Part shown: positions 52,839-62,105 of the stretch, piece by piece
Layout: every line of letters starts with the position of its first letter
Position numbering within the stretch: the first letter of the stretch is position 1
From: Myroides profundi
Lineage (GTDB): Bacteria; Bacteroidota; Bacteroidia; Flavobacteriales; Flavobacteriaceae
Assembly: GCF_000833025.1 (NCBI RefSeq)
Contig: NZ_CP010817.1
Coordinates: forward strand, 3,844,001 to 3,908,000
Direction: 5' to 3'
Length of the DNA: 64,000 nt
Translations under genes and position numbers: made by a program
Notes under the pieces: generated by a model
Databases searched by the model: none
What the model saw: only the letters and a program-made list of their open reading frames with translations
Told to the model about the DNA's origin: nothing

Positions 52839-54086
52839 ATGAAAAAGACAATATTCACATTAACTGCAATAACACTAATGACAAGTGCCTTTGCTGATGT
52901 AGTAACAAATGATTCTACAACAAAAACTGTATTTCAAGATAAAAACAAAAAAGGTAAAGGCTACCAAGCGAGTACAGCTGATAAAAAACTAAAAATAGTA
53001 AACCTACATGAGCTAGAAGGACAAGTAAAAGCAGAGATGGATCAGGGTGCCTTTGGGTATATCGTAGGTGGAGCTGAAGACCAAAATAACTTAAAGATCA
53101 ACACGGAGAACTTCGATAAGAAATACATCATGCCTCGTGTACTAAAAGGGATTAAACATGAGGATATAGACTTATCTACTTCTCTATTTGGTATTCCTCT
53201 AAAAACACCTATCATACAAGCACCAATGGCAGCTCAAGGACTATCACACGTAGATGGAGAGATAGCTACTGCTAAAGGTATGATAGCAGCAGGATCACTA
53301 TTCTCACTTAGTACTTATGGTAACAAAACAATAGAGGAAGTAGCAGAGGGTATTAATGGAGCACCTTTCTTCTTTCAGTTATACATGAGTAAGAATGATG
53401 ACTTCAACAAGTTTACGCTTGACAGAGCTAAGAAATACGGAGCTAAGGCTATCATCCTTACAGTAGACTCGCCAGTAGGTGGGTACAGAGAAGAAGATAT
53501 TAAGACAGGCTTCACTTTCCCACTAGGAATGGGCAACTTAGAATTATTCGCAGCACAACAAGCAGATGGCAACAAGACTGGTAAAGGGGCTGGTATTACA
53601 GAAATATATGCTCAAGCCAAACAAGACTTTAAACCTTCTGACATTAAGTATGTAAAGGACTTAACCGGACTACCTGTTATCATCAAGGGAATACAGTCAC
53701 CTGAAGATGCCGAAATCGCCATCCAAGCAGGAGCAGATGCGATATGGGTATCTAATCACGGAGGAAGACAGCTAGATGCAGGTCCATCTTCATTCGATGT
53801 ACTACCGCTAGTAGCTAAGACAGTGAATAAGCGTGTACCTATCATCTTTGACAGTGGAGTGAGAAGAGGATCTCATATCTTTAAGGCTATAGCTAGTGGA
53901 GCAGATATCGTAGCGATAGGACGTCCTATACTATACGCACTACACCTAGGAGGTAGTCAAGGGGTAACGTCTGTAATCGATCAGTTAAATAAGGAATTGA
54001 CCATCAATATGTTCTTAGGTGGAGCAAAAAACATCAAAGAAATACAAAGCACTAAACTATATACAGATAAAGATTTTCAATTATAA
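52839..54086 (+). CDS. Exported FMN-dependent alpha-hydroxy-acid oxidase (lactate oxidase-like)
   Basis: A 415-residue member of the lactate/glycolate oxidase family. FMN and substrate residues are visible: Lys283 in VIIKGIQ, and His307 and Arg310 in SNHGGRQLD, followed by FDSGVRRGSHIFKAIASGADIVAIGRP (in parts). An N-terminal segment MKKTIFTLTAITLMTSAFAD is a clear Sec signal peptide, followed by a Lys/Asn/Asp-rich linker to residue 50. A periplasmic or lipid-free exported flavoenzyme of this family is unusual, since most are cytoplasmic. The substrate is probably L-lactate or a similar 2-hydroxy acid. Confidence 0.88.
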   Translation: MKKTIFTLTAITLMTSAFADVVTNDSTTKTVFQDKNKKGKGYQASTADKKLKIVNLHELEGQVKAEMDQGAFGYIVGGAEDQNNLKINTENFDKKYIMPRVLKGIKHEDIDLSTSLFGIPLKTPIIQAPMAAQGLSHVDGEIATAKGMIAAGSLFSLSTYGNKTIEEVAEGINGAPFFFQLYMSKNDDFNKFTLDRAKKYGAKAIILTVDSPVGGYREEDIKTGFTFPLGMGNLELFAAQQADGNKTGKGAGITEIYAQAKQDFKPSDIKYVKDLTGLPVIIKGIQSPEDAEIAIQAGADAIWVSNHGGRQLDAGPSSFDVLPLVAKTVNKRVPIIFDSGVRRGSHIFKAIASGADIVAIGRPILYALHLGGSQGVTSVIDQLNKELTINMFLGGAKNIKEIQSTKLYTDKDFQL

Positions 54087-54210
54087 TAAACCCCTCTATC
54101 CTACTATAAAAGAGAAGATTATGATTAAACAAAAGAAATAAAAATCCACAATTGCACAAGATACAAATACTTCTTAATGTAGGTTAAGTGCTTAGAGCTA
54201 AATGTGGTAC

Positions 54211-54218
54211 TACATTTG
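54211..54218 (+). promoter_or_regulatory. Possible yceI -7 element
   Basis: TACATTTG, 32 bases before the ATG at 54251, lies in a hairpin AAATGT / ACATTT. No -33 TTG seen. Confidence 0.35.
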
Positions 54219-54250
54219 TAATAAATAACAAAACAATTAAAATTATTATC

Positions 54251-54826
54251 ATGAAAAAAATAGCATTATTATTCGTAGCAACATTATTCTCTGTTGCATC
54301 ATTCGCCCAAACAAAATGGAATGTAGATAACTACCACTCATTTTTAAACTTCTCTGTGAAGCACTTAGGAATTTCTTTCGTAGATGGTCGTTTTGATAAA
54401 TACGAGGGAACATTCGAAGGAACACCTGAAGACTTAACGAAAGGAACATTTAAATTCTCAGTAGATATGAACAGTGTGAACACATCTATCGAGATGCGTG
54501 ACAACCACTTAAAAACAGATGATTTCTTCGCAGCTGAGAAATTCCCTGCAATGACTTTTGAGAGTAAATCAATCAAAAAAGTAGGTAAAGATCAATACAA
54601 ATTAGAAGGTAACTTAACTATCAGAGATATCACTAAGCCTGTAACATTTGACCTTACTTATGGTGGTTTATTAAAAGATGATGGACAAGGAAACACTAAA
54701 TTAGGATTCCAAGCATCTACTACGATCAACCGTTTTGACTTCGGAGTAGCGTATGATCCATCAGGACAAGCTATCGCTAAAGATGTAAAAATAAATGTGA
54801 ACTTAGAGTTCAATAAAGTAAAATAA
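54251..54826 (+). CDS. YceI family periplasmic lipocalin-like protein
   Basis: A 191-residue protein with a Sec signal (FSVASFAQ) and a YceI barrel: KWNVDNYHSFLNFSVKHLGIS at the start of the mature protein (in parts), DLTKGTFKFSVDMNSVNT, and NRFDFGVAYD near the end. YceI proteins bind isoprenoid or amphiphilic molecules in their barrel. I start at the ATG at 54251; an upstream ATG at 54188 would add 21 unlikely residues. Monocistronic with a terminator. Confidence 0.92.
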   Translation: MKKIALLFVATLFSVASFAQTKWNVDNYHSFLNFSVKHLGISFVDGRFDKYEGTFEGTPEDLTKGTFKFSVDMNSVNTSIEMRDNHLKTDDFFAAEKFPAMTFESKSIKKVGKDQYKLEGNLTIRDITKPVTFDLTYGGLLKDDGQGNTKLGFQASTTINRFDFGVAYDPSGQAIAKDVKINVNLEFNKVK

Positions 54827-54852
54827 TCCTTTTACACATACTTAATTTCTGA

Positions 54853-54884
54853 AATAGGCTTCGCATTATTGTGAAGCCTATTTT
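54853..54884 (+). terminator. yceI terminator
   Basis: AATAGGCTTC / GAAGCCTATT stem with T-run after. Confidence 0.85.
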
Positions 54885-55019
54885 ACATTATAGCTATTCA
54901 CTATCGCACTTAGACATAGCAACTATAATCGTTAACTAATTAAAGATAATAAACTATAAACAAGAACACTATCTCGTTTATATTGCTTATTTTTATTTAT
55001 ATTAACAAATATAATTGCT

Positions 55020-55898
55020 ATGAAAAAGATTCTATTGAGTGCTTTTATTGGAGTATTAGTTCTTACATCGTGTGGAGATAAGAACAAGAATGGTGAGGGA
55101 GACGGAGGGACTATGAAAGAACTAGTCGCAAAACCTACTCCACCTAAAGCAGAAGGCCCTATACGAGTACTATTCGTAGGGAATAGCCATACGGAGTACT
55201 TCGCAAGTTTTCCAAAAATGTTAGACGCATTAGCTAAAGAAAACAATAAACAAGTAGAGGTAAAATCCCTTTTAGAAATGGGGGTAAGCATTGATCAGAT
55301 CATCTCTTCAAACAAGAAAAATGCTGAAAAATTATTTAAGCAAACAGATAAAGATGGAAACTATCTAGACTATGTGATTCTACAAGAATCAACACCTATA
55401 GCCATACAAGAGCTAGGCAAGTATAAATCTAACACAGCAGAAGTACATGATCAGATAGCCAAAAATAGCCCTGAAGTAGCTACATATATCTACGGTCTGA
55501 CGGCTCCATTTGAGTACAATAGTGCAGATTATAAAGATTATCAACTTCTATTAGTAGAGAATGGTGTCACAGTAGCTAAAGCGTTACCTAACACAGGATT
55601 CTTAAACTTCTCAGCGGTATTAGGTGCTGCCTATGCTGGCAAAGAAGGTTATACTGCGACTAAGGATGGCAAAGATATGCTACGTCATACCGATAGATCA
55701 CGTCACATGCTTAATGATGCTGTATTCGTAAACTCTATAGTGCTATATCAAACGCTGTTCGGTGAGACTCCTAAGATTCCACAGCAACTACCACTGAGCA
55801 CTGGCCTAGGAGATGATGATACGATAAAACTGATGGATGTAAAAGAGGGTGTCAGCGATCCTGAGGCTCTACTTAAGATAGCTACTAGCTTTAAATAA
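55020..55898 (+). CDS. Lipoprotein of the SGNH-hydrolase type (DUF4886-like)
   Basis: A 292-residue lipoprotein (LTSC, Cys18). The mature part begins IRVLFVGNSHTEYFASFPKML, where Ser56 sits in GNSH, the block I Ser of SGNH esterases. YVILQEST provides a block with acidic residue and DRSRHMLND a possible catalytic Asp-x-x-His. The family acts on ester or sugar-acetyl groups; the target is unknown. It is monocistronic, with a terminator shared with the convergent oxidoreductase gene. Confidence 0.75.
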   Translation: MKKILLSAFIGVLVLTSCGDKNKNGEGDGGTMKELVAKPTPPKAEGPIRVLFVGNSHTEYFASFPKMLDALAKENNKQVEVKSLLEMGVSIDQIISSNKKNAEKLFKQTDKDGNYLDYVILQESTPIAIQELGKYKSNTAEVHDQIAKNSPEVATYIYGLTAPFEYNSADYKDYQLLLVENGVTVAKALPNTGFLNFSAVLGAAYAGKEGYTATKDGKDMLRHTDRSRHMLNDAVFVNSIVLYQTLFGETPKIPQQLPLSTGLGDDDTIKLMDVKEGVSDPEALLKIATSFK

Positions 55899-55916
55899 TA
55901 CTATACAAGATAAATG

Positions 55917-55945
55917 AAAGGCTTGTCTCTAAGAGATAAGCCTTT
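55917..55945. terminator. Bidirectional terminator
   Basis: AAAGGCTT / AAGCCTTT stem with inner TCT/AGA, T-run on the right and AAA on the left; serves both convergent genes. Confidence 0.8.
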
Positions 55946-55948
55946 TTA

Positions 55949-56578
55949 TTATATCTCATTGCTTTCGATAATCAAGCGACGACAGCAATAATTCTTCGCT
56001 TCTCTACGCATGCGATTGGCAACTTTAACCACCTCTATCGGTTTATACTTCATAAACAATCGCAGCTTATTAAAGAAAAACAAAATCTTAGCAGCTATTC
56101 GTTCTCCCATACGATTAGTCCCTGGACGTAATAAAAGTCCTGGACGTAGAATAATAGTATTCTCAAAACTCAAATTCAATACAGAGCGCTCTAAAGTTCC
56201 CTTTAGTCTACTATAGAAGAATGCACTCTTATCAGAAGCAGCCTTAGCTGATAATAATACAAAGTTAGTTACTCCATTCCCTTTTGCGTATTGAGCGAAC
56301 TGCATGACATAACCATAATCTATATGCCATTGCTTTTGTTTAGAGCCTGCCTGTTTCAGCGTAGTCCCTAAACAACTAAAAGCGACATCTCCTGCTATTA
56401 GATGCTTCCATTGGTCGATTTGTTCAAAATCAACTAAATGAACGACTAACTTAGGATGCTGAATATCCCATTCTTTACGAATAAATATGACTACTTCGTG
56501 AAAATCATCGTCACAAAGTAGTTGACGTACGAGTACTTTACCAGTTGCTCCAGTACCTCCGATGACTAATGCTTTCAT
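55949..56578 (-). CDS. NAD(P)-binding Rossmann-fold protein (NmrA/TIP30-like)
   Basis: A 209-residue short atypical dehydrogenase. The dinucleotide motif GGTGATGK lies at residues 8-15, followed by VVHLVDFEQIDQW and AFSCLGTTLKQAGSKQ. NFVLLSAKAASDKSAFFYSRLKGTLE is the region with Tyr-x-x-x-Lys (YSRLK), and ILRPGLLLRPG follows. Closest architecture is that of NmrA/HTATIP2-type oxidoreductases, with unknown substrate. Monocistronic. Confidence 0.88.
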   Translation of the reverse strand: MKALVIGGTGATGKVLVRQLLCDDDFHEVVIFIRKEWDIQHPKLVVHLVDFEQIDQWKHLIAGDVAFSCLGTTLKQAGSKQKQWHIDYGYVMQFAQYAKGNGVTNFVLLSAKAASDKSAFFYSRLKGTLERSVLNLSFENTIILRPGLLLRPGTNRMGERIAAKILFFFNKLRLFMKYKPIEVVKVANRMRREAKNYCCRRLIIESNEI

Positions 56579-56664
56579 AACAAACCTTTTAAAGCTATTA
56601 TATCACTACAATAAACTTACCAATTTGTATTGAGACAACAGATTTTAGAAAAGTTACATCTATA

Positions 56665-56700
56665 AACAATAAAAAAGTCTCCTAGTAGGAGACTTTTTAT
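56665..56700 (-). terminator. aspA terminator
   Basis: AAGTCTCCTA / TAGGAGACTT stem with six A on the left, the U-tract of the minus-strand aspA transcript. Confidence 0.85.
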
Positions 56701-56719
56701 ATTTAATAACACGTATCGA

Positions 56720-58120
56720 TTAGATCGAATGTGGTGCTAGCATATGTTTAGGGTCTAGAATCTCATCTAGTTTCTCCTTAGTTAATAGATTGTGTTCTAA
56801 TACTAATTCATAAACTCCTCTACCAGATTCTAATGCTTCTTTAGCGATTTTAGTACTTGCTTTATATCCGATATAAGGGTTTAGCGCTGTAACGATACCG
56901 ATACTTCCTAATACTAACTCCTTATTATGTTCTACATTAGCCTTAATACCTACTACACATTTCTCTACTAATGTTTCCATAGCATTCTCTAACCATGTCA
57001 TAGACTCCATTAGAGTATGAGCTAATACAGGCTCCATCACGTTTAACTGTAACTGAGCTGCCTCAGAAGCCATTGTGATAGTCATATCGTTACCGATTAC
57101 TTTAAAGCACACTTGGTTAACTACTTCTGGGATAACAGGATTTACTTTACCTGGCATAATAGAAGAACCTGGCTGCATAGGAGGTAACTGAATCTCGTTA
57201 AGTCCTGTACGTGGTCCTGAAGATAATAATCTAAGGTCATTACAAATCTTAGATAGCTTAATAGCTACTTTCTTCAAGATTCCTGAATAAGCAACAAATC
57301 CACTTGTATCAGATGTAGCCTCTACTAAGTTCTCAGCAGAAGTAACAGGTTGTTTCATCAACATTCCTAAGTTCTTAGCACATAGATCTGCATAACCTGG
57401 TACAGCGTTTAATCCTGTACCGATAGCAGTAGCTCCCATATTAATCTCTAAGAACGCTTGGCTAGCTTGGTTAAGAACTGCTATTTCTCTCTTCAAAGTG
57501 AAAGCAAAACCACCGAACTCTTGTCCTAGAGTCATTGGCACTGCATCTTGAAGTTGAGTTCTTCCCATCTTGATAATATTCTCAAACTCTACAGCCTTAG
57601 CCTCAAATCCCTTTACTAATTTCTCTAGCTTATCTACTACTTTCTTATTCATTTCGAATACGGCTACCTTAAGAGAAGTAGGGTATGCATCATTAGTAGA
57701 TTGAGATAAGTTTACATGATCGTTTGGAGAACAATGTTGATAATCACCTTTCTCGAAACCTAAGATTTCTAAAGCTCTATTTGCGATAACTTCATTTGCA
57801 TTCATATTAACAGAAGTACCTGCTCCCCCTTGTATCATATCTACAGGGAACTCAGCATGTAGCTTACCGTCTATTATCTCCTGACATACATCAGCGATAA
57901 CCTTATATATTTTTTCGTCTAAAACGTTTAATTCAAAGTTGGTTTTAGCTGCCGCCCATTTTACAATAGCTAATCCTTTAACAAACTCAGGGTAATCAGA
58001 CAACTTACTTGTCGATATCTTAAAGTTATTGATTGCTCTTTGTGTCTGTACACCATAATAAGCCTGTTGAGGAATTTCTAATTCACCTATTAAGTCGCTT
58101 TCAATTCTGGTTGGTTTCAT
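56720..58120 (-). CDS. aspA: Aspartate ammonia-lyase
   Basis: Converts aspartate to fumarate and ammonia. The 466-residue protein of the class II fumarase/aspartase superfamily has RIESDLIGELEIPQQAYYG at the N-terminus, GGAGTSVNMNANEVIANRALE, and the signature GSSIMPGKVNPVIPE. N-terminal and signature details favour aspartase over fumarase C. It supplies fumarate that the class I fumarase at 13101 can use. Monocistronic. Confidence 0.92.
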   Translation of the reverse strand: MKPTRIESDLIGELEIPQQAYYGVQTQRAINNFKISTSKLSDYPEFVKGLAIVKWAAAKTNFELNVLDEKIYKVIADVCQEIIDGKLHAEFPVDMIQGGAGTSVNMNANEVIANRALEILGFEKGDYQHCSPNDHVNLSQSTNDAYPTSLKVAVFEMNKKVVDKLEKLVKGFEAKAVEFENIIKMGRTQLQDAVPMTLGQEFGGFAFTLKREIAVLNQASQAFLEINMGATAIGTGLNAVPGYADLCAKNLGMLMKQPVTSAENLVEATSDTSGFVAYSGILKKVAIKLSKICNDLRLLSSGPRTGLNEIQLPPMQPGSSIMPGKVNPVIPEVVNQVCFKVIGNDMTITMASEAAQLQLNVMEPVLAHTLMESMTWLENAMETLVEKCVVGIKANVEHNKELVLGSIGIVTALNPYIGYKASTKIAKEALESGRGVYELVLEHNLLTKEKLDEILDPKHMLAPHSI

Positions 58121-58189
58121 ACTTATACAGTTTTATATTTTCACTAAGTTACGAAGTAATTTTTATTTACCCTCTCTAAAACACAAGGA

Positions 58190-58576
58190 TTATTCCTTAA
58201 ATGTTCCTGATACATAATACCACTTCCCTCCTAACATTTCAAACAAAGAATCTTCATAGTGTTCACACACATTGCCCTCTGCATCTTTATAATACGCCTT
58301 AAAGACTACACGACTCTCCTCACTGACAAGAATTTCTAAGCGTTGCCATGTATTTTCTTTTGCCCATTGTAGAATTGCCTTCTTACTATGAAAGTGTCTA
58401 GTCTTAGGATGGGTAGTATTAATGATGTATATCGCATTCGCTAAGGCATAGGCTGTATACCTAGAGCGCATCAGCTGCTCAGCAGTAGAAGGAGCTGTAG
58501 TATTCGTCACATACGGCTCACAACACTCACTATACTCCTTACCGCTACAACAATAACAAGGTTGGTGCTGCTCCAT
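58190..58576 (-). CDS. YchJ-family SEC-C protein
   Basis: A 128-residue protein with the SEC-C zinc motif at the N-terminus (CYCCSGKEYSECCEPYV, Cys-x-Cys...Cys-Cys), then the YchJ/UPF0225 pattern AEQLMRSRYTAYALANAIYIINTTHP (in parts) and a NTF2-like fold ending WYYVSGTF. Function unknown. The start codon overlaps the stop of the 67-residue gene by one base (TAATG). Confidence 0.9.
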   Translation of the reverse strand: MEQHQPCYCCSGKEYSECCEPYVTNTTAPSTAEQLMRSRYTAYALANAIYIINTTHPKTRHFHSKKAILQWAKENTWQRLEILVSEESRVVFKAYYKDAEGNVCEHYEDSLFEMLGGKWYYVSGTFKE

Positions 58577-58779
58577 TATCCTATCTTCTGTTTTAACTCT
58601 TCGATAATCTTCAAGAATTTACCCCAACGAACTACTTCGTCATCTGTCTGTGCGTAGTCAAGTCCATCATTGATACTCTCTTCTATTTTCTCTATTGCTA
58701 CAGAGGCTTCTTCTTTCTTATTTTGAGCAATTAATACCATTAATTGCATGATTTGCTGTTGTACTTCTTCTATTTTCAT
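58576..58779 (-). CDS. Small unknown helical protein
   Basis: A 67-residue, highly helical cytoplasmic protein (EEVQQQIMQLMVLIAQNKKEE, IEESINDGLDYAQTDDEV). Its stop codon overlaps the start of the SEC-C gene, so the two are coupled in one operon. No function is known to me. Confidence 0.65.
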   Translation of the reverse strand: MKIEEVQQQIMQLMVLIAQNKKEEASVAIEKIEESINDGLDYAQTDDEVVRWGKFLKIIEELKQKIG

Positions 58780-58890
58780 TTCTATATCTTCATTTCAACA
58801 CAAAGATATTTGTTATTAATAATTACGTAGAGAAAGTTCTCATTAATTTTAGCATTGTGTAGAAATAAGATTAATCTAATCCTATAACAG

Positions 58891-59577
58891 ATGAGTATCA
58901 TTGATATATTAAATCTCCTATTTCCCAAGAACTGTATGGCTTGTAATTCCATATTACTGAGAAACGAGCAATATCTATGCCTAAATTGTAGAGATGACAT
59001 ACCTTATACACAAGAACATCTTATAGATCAAAATGATTCTATGGCTAAGTTCTATGGCAAAATACCCATAGAATTTGCTGCTAGTTTACTTTTCTTCTCT
59101 AAAGGAGGCAAAGTGCAGCAGATCATCCATAATCTCAAATATAGAAATCATCCTGAACTTAGTTATTTCTTAGGTACTATCTATGCACATCAATTAGCCA
59201 AAACAACGCGTCTAAAGGAGATCACTTCTATCATACCTGTCCCCATGCATAAAAAGAAACAAAAGAAAAGAGGGTATAATCAAGTAGATGGTTTCGCGAA
59301 AGCACTAAGTGAGCACTTTCACATCAAAATAAATAATCAACTTCTAATCAAAACGCTTCAGACCTCTTCACAGACAACTAAATCACGTTTTCAGAGAAAA
59401 AGTCAAACAAAAGAAGTTTTTGATCTAGACCTAAACTTTAAAGACGAGGAATACAATCACTTCTTACTTCTAGATGATATCCTCACTACGGGGAATACCT
59501 TAGAGGCATGCTGTAAAAAATTATTACAAATACCGAATACTAAAATCACGATTCTCTGTTTGGCTCGTAGCATTTAA
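58891..59577 (+). CDS. ComF family protein (phosphoribosyltransferase-like)
   Basis: A 228-residue protein with a zinc ribbon CMACNSILLRNEQYLCLNC near residues 16-34 and a C-terminal type I phosphoribosyltransferase fold with the PRPP loop LLLDDILTTGNT. IIPVPMHKKKQKKRGYNQVDGFAKAL is the ComF-specific middle. ComF is needed for DNA uptake in naturally competent bacteria; its exact reaction is not known. Divergent from the 67-residue gene. Confidence 0.92.
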   Translation: MSIIDILNLLFPKNCMACNSILLRNEQYLCLNCRDDIPYTQEHLIDQNDSMAKFYGKIPIEFAASLLFFSKGGKVQQIIHNLKYRNHPELSYFLGTIYAHQLAKTTRLKEITSIIPVPMHKKKQKKRGYNQVDGFAKALSEHFHIKINNQLLIKTLQTSSQTTKSRFQRKSQTKEVFDLDLNFKDEEYNHFLLLDDILTTGNTLEACCKKLLQIPNTKITILCLARSI

Positions 59578-59644
59578 AAGTTTTAATAATACATATTTTC
59601 TAACTAAAAAATATAGTCGTTAATTTGTCTTTTAAATTAAAACT

Positions 59645-61249
59645 ATGTCTAAGTTTCGTATATACTTTATTGTTTGTTTTACAGTATTTTGTTTTATAAC
59701 GTTTTCGAACTGTGCTAAAAGAGGGTTTATTTCAGGAGGACCTAAAGATACTATTCCACCTGTAGTACTAGGAAGTAGTCCTAAGAACCACTCTATACAT
59801 TTTGACAAAAAGCAAATTACTATTGATTTCGACGAATTCGTTAAGATCAAAAACGTAAATCAAAACTTGATTATCTCTCCTCCTATGGATAGAATGCCTG
59901 AAGTATTACCAATGGGAAATGCTAGAAAGACAGTTACGATCAATCTTATAGACACTTTAAAACCGAATACGACTTATAGTTTTAACTTCGGGGATGCTAT
60001 TACGGATAACAATGAAGGTAATGTCCTAAAGCAGTTTAAATATATCTTCTCTACAGGAGATTATATCGACTCTCTGAAACTAAGTGGAACGATCAGAACT
60101 GCACATCAGTTAAAATCGGATAACTTCGTAAATGTAATGCTATACGATGCTGAGACATTTAAAGACTCTACTATCTATAGAGAAAAACCTCTTTATGTAA
60201 CGAATACACTAGACAGCCTTACGACTTTCTCTATAGAGAATATTAAAGCAGGAAAGTATTACTTAGTGGCATTAAAGGATAAGAACAGTAACTTTATGTT
60301 TAATCCTACTGAGGATAAAATAGCTTTTATAAAAGAACCGATTGAGATTCCAACAGATCAATCTTATGATTTGACACTGTTCAAGTCTGATGAGAAATTC
60401 GAGGCTTCTAGACCTGCTCAGATTACCCAAAACAAATGGTACTTACCGTATATAGGGAATGCTGAGGGTGCTACTGTAGAAGTTAAAAAAGATGGGGTAG
60501 TAATCCCTAGTGCTTATACACAACTAGCAGATAAAGATAGTTTACAAGTTTGGTTCCCAAAGATAGAAGCAGACTCTCTGCACTTCACAGCTACTAAAGG
60601 TGAGTTTACAAAGACATTTATGGTTAAACCAAGACCTAAGATGAAAGAAATAGATTCGCTATCCGTGTCAGGAAAATCAGGTACACTTGATTTTCTATCT
60701 GATTTATTAGTAGAAACAACTACACCAGTTAAGTCTATTAATAAAGAACTAATCACCATCTTTAACAAAGATTCTGTAGCTGTTCCTTTTACAATAGAGA
60801 ACAAAGCAAGAGAACAAAAGTTCTATCTAAAGTTTAAAAAAGAAGAACTAGATAATTATAAAGTAACATTATGGCCTGGTGCTATTACAGACTTCTTTGG
60901 TAAAGCAAATGATACAATCGTGCTGAACAATAAAACGACAGCTTATACAGATTATGGAAACTTGACCATTACACTAAATGGATTAAAGCGTTACCCTGTC
61001 ATCGTTGAATTACTAGACGATAAAGAAAAAGTAATCGTTAGTCAATATAGTGAAAGCTCTAATACATTTGAATTCTTAGCATTACCACCTAGAATGTACT
61101 ACATAAGAGTTATCTATGATGACAATAAAAATGGCGTATGGGATAAAGGATACTATTGGGACAGAAGACAGCCTGAAGAATCGGTCTACTTCCCTGAACA
61201 GATAGATGTCCGTGCCAACTGGGATATTAAAGAACAAATCAACTTATAA
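59645..61249 (+). CDS. Lipoprotein with bacterial Ig-like domain
   Basis: A 534-residue lipoprotein (FSNC, Cys23). The mature part begins with GGPKDTIPPVV followed by a Big_5-type Ig-like domain (residues 38-130, ending in FKYIFSTGDYID). After it come repeated beta-sandwich segments and a C-terminal domain YYIRVIYDDNKNGVWDKGYYW with a D-x-N-x-D-like loop that could bind calcium. It is widespread in Bacteroidota with no proven role. A terminator follows. Confidence 0.85.
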   Translation: MSKFRIYFIVCFTVFCFITFSNCAKRGFISGGPKDTIPPVVLGSSPKNHSIHFDKKQITIDFDEFVKIKNVNQNLIISPPMDRMPEVLPMGNARKTVTINLIDTLKPNTTYSFNFGDAITDNNEGNVLKQFKYIFSTGDYIDSLKLSGTIRTAHQLKSDNFVNVMLYDAETFKDSTIYREKPLYVTNTLDSLTTFSIENIKAGKYYLVALKDKNSNFMFNPTEDKIAFIKEPIEIPTDQSYDLTLFKSDEKFEASRPAQITQNKWYLPYIGNAEGATVEVKKDGVVIPSAYTQLADKDSLQVWFPKIEADSLHFTATKGEFTKTFMVKPRPKMKEIDSLSVSGKSGTLDFLSDLLVETTTPVKSINKELITIFNKDSVAVPFTIENKAREQKFYLKFKKEELDNYKVTLWPGAITDFFGKANDTIVLNNKTTAYTDYGNLTITLNGLKRYPVIVELLDDKEKVIVSQYSESSNTFEFLALPPRMYYIRVIYDDNKNGVWDKGYYWDRRQPEESVYFPEQIDVRANWDIKEQINL

Positions 61250-61250
61250 A

Positions 61251-61290
61251 CAAATAAGGCTCTTAGCATAAAAACTAAGAGCCTTATTTT
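61251..61290. terminator. Bidirectional terminator
   Basis: AATAAGGCTCTTAG / CTAAGAGCCTTATT stem with T-run on the right; the left side has A-rich sequence. It separates the Ig-like lipoprotein and the convergent omega-amidase. Confidence 0.85.
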
Positions 61291-61292
61291 AT

Positions 61293-62060
61293 TTATAGGA
61301 TAGTAAATGAATCAGCATCTCTAAGTACACCGAAACTCTTTCTTATTTTATCTTGTTTTGCTTTATCTAAGGTTACATATACTACTTGTTCCCCCTTCAA
61401 TGGTTCTACTAAGTAGCCTCCTAACATATCTAAAGTTTGTGAATGACCTGAATAAATATTTTCATTTTCATCACTTCCACATCTATTTACAGCCACCAAA
61501 TAACTCATATTCTCGATAGCACGTGCCTTTAGCAGAGAGTCCCATGCATAAATACGCTGATCTGGCCAACTAGCTACATAGATTAATAAATCATATACTC
61601 CGTCATTATTTCTACTAAAAACAGGGAATCTTAGGTCATAACAAACTAAAGGACATATATTCCAACCCCTATAGTTAACTATTAATCTGTCTACCCCTGC
61701 TTTATATATCTTTTCTTCTCCTGCTAATGAGAATAAGTGTCGTTTATCATAAGTACTGATCTCACCTTCATCAGAGATAAAGAACATTCTATTATAGTAG
61801 TCTTCTCCTTCTTTAATAACAATACTTCCTGTAAGCGCATATAGATGCTTTTTACACAACGATTGTAACTTGGTGATATATTCGTCTTCCATAGTCAAGA
61901 AAACGCGCTCAGGCTTCATTGTAAAGCCTGACACAAACATCTCAGGTAAAACTACCAAATCTGTATCTTGTTCTATAGCATTAAGCTTCTCTAAAAAATG
62001 TTCTTTATTCGCTTCTATATCCTCCCATACCAATGGCGATTGTAACATGGCAACTTTCAT
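61293..62060 (-). CDS. Omega-amidase (YafV-type, nitrilase family)
   Basis: A 255-residue nitrilase-fold amidohydrolase. The catalytic triad is visible as Glu40 (LPEMF), Lys106 (YDKRHLFSLAGE) and Cys140 (CPLVCYDLRFP). The family hydrolyses alpha-ketoglutaramate and similar amides, which clears products of glutamine transaminases and methionine salvage. The gene lies downstream of the K+ channel gene with a 45-base gap, likely cotranscribed. Confidence 0.9.
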   Translation of the reverse strand: MKVAMLQSPLVWEDIEANKEHFLEKLNAIEQDTDLVVLPEMFVSGFTMKPERVFLTMEDEYITKLQSLCKKHLYALTGSIVIKEGEDYYNRMFFISDEGEISTYDKRHLFSLAGEEKIYKAGVDRLIVNYRGWNICPLVCYDLRFPVFSRNNDGVYDLLIYVASWPDQRIYAWDSLLKARAIENMSYLVAVNRCGSDENENIYSGHSQTLDMLGGYLVEPLKGEQVVYVTLDKAKQDKIRKSFGVLRDADSFTIL

Positions 62061-62105
62061 TACACTACGATATTTAGATTATACTCCAAAAATAAGCAAT
62101 AATTC

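Noticed and set aside
54188..54250. Upstream ATG extension of the YceI protein
   Set aside because: The signal peptide begins at the ATG at 54251; the added 21 residues are not signal-like.
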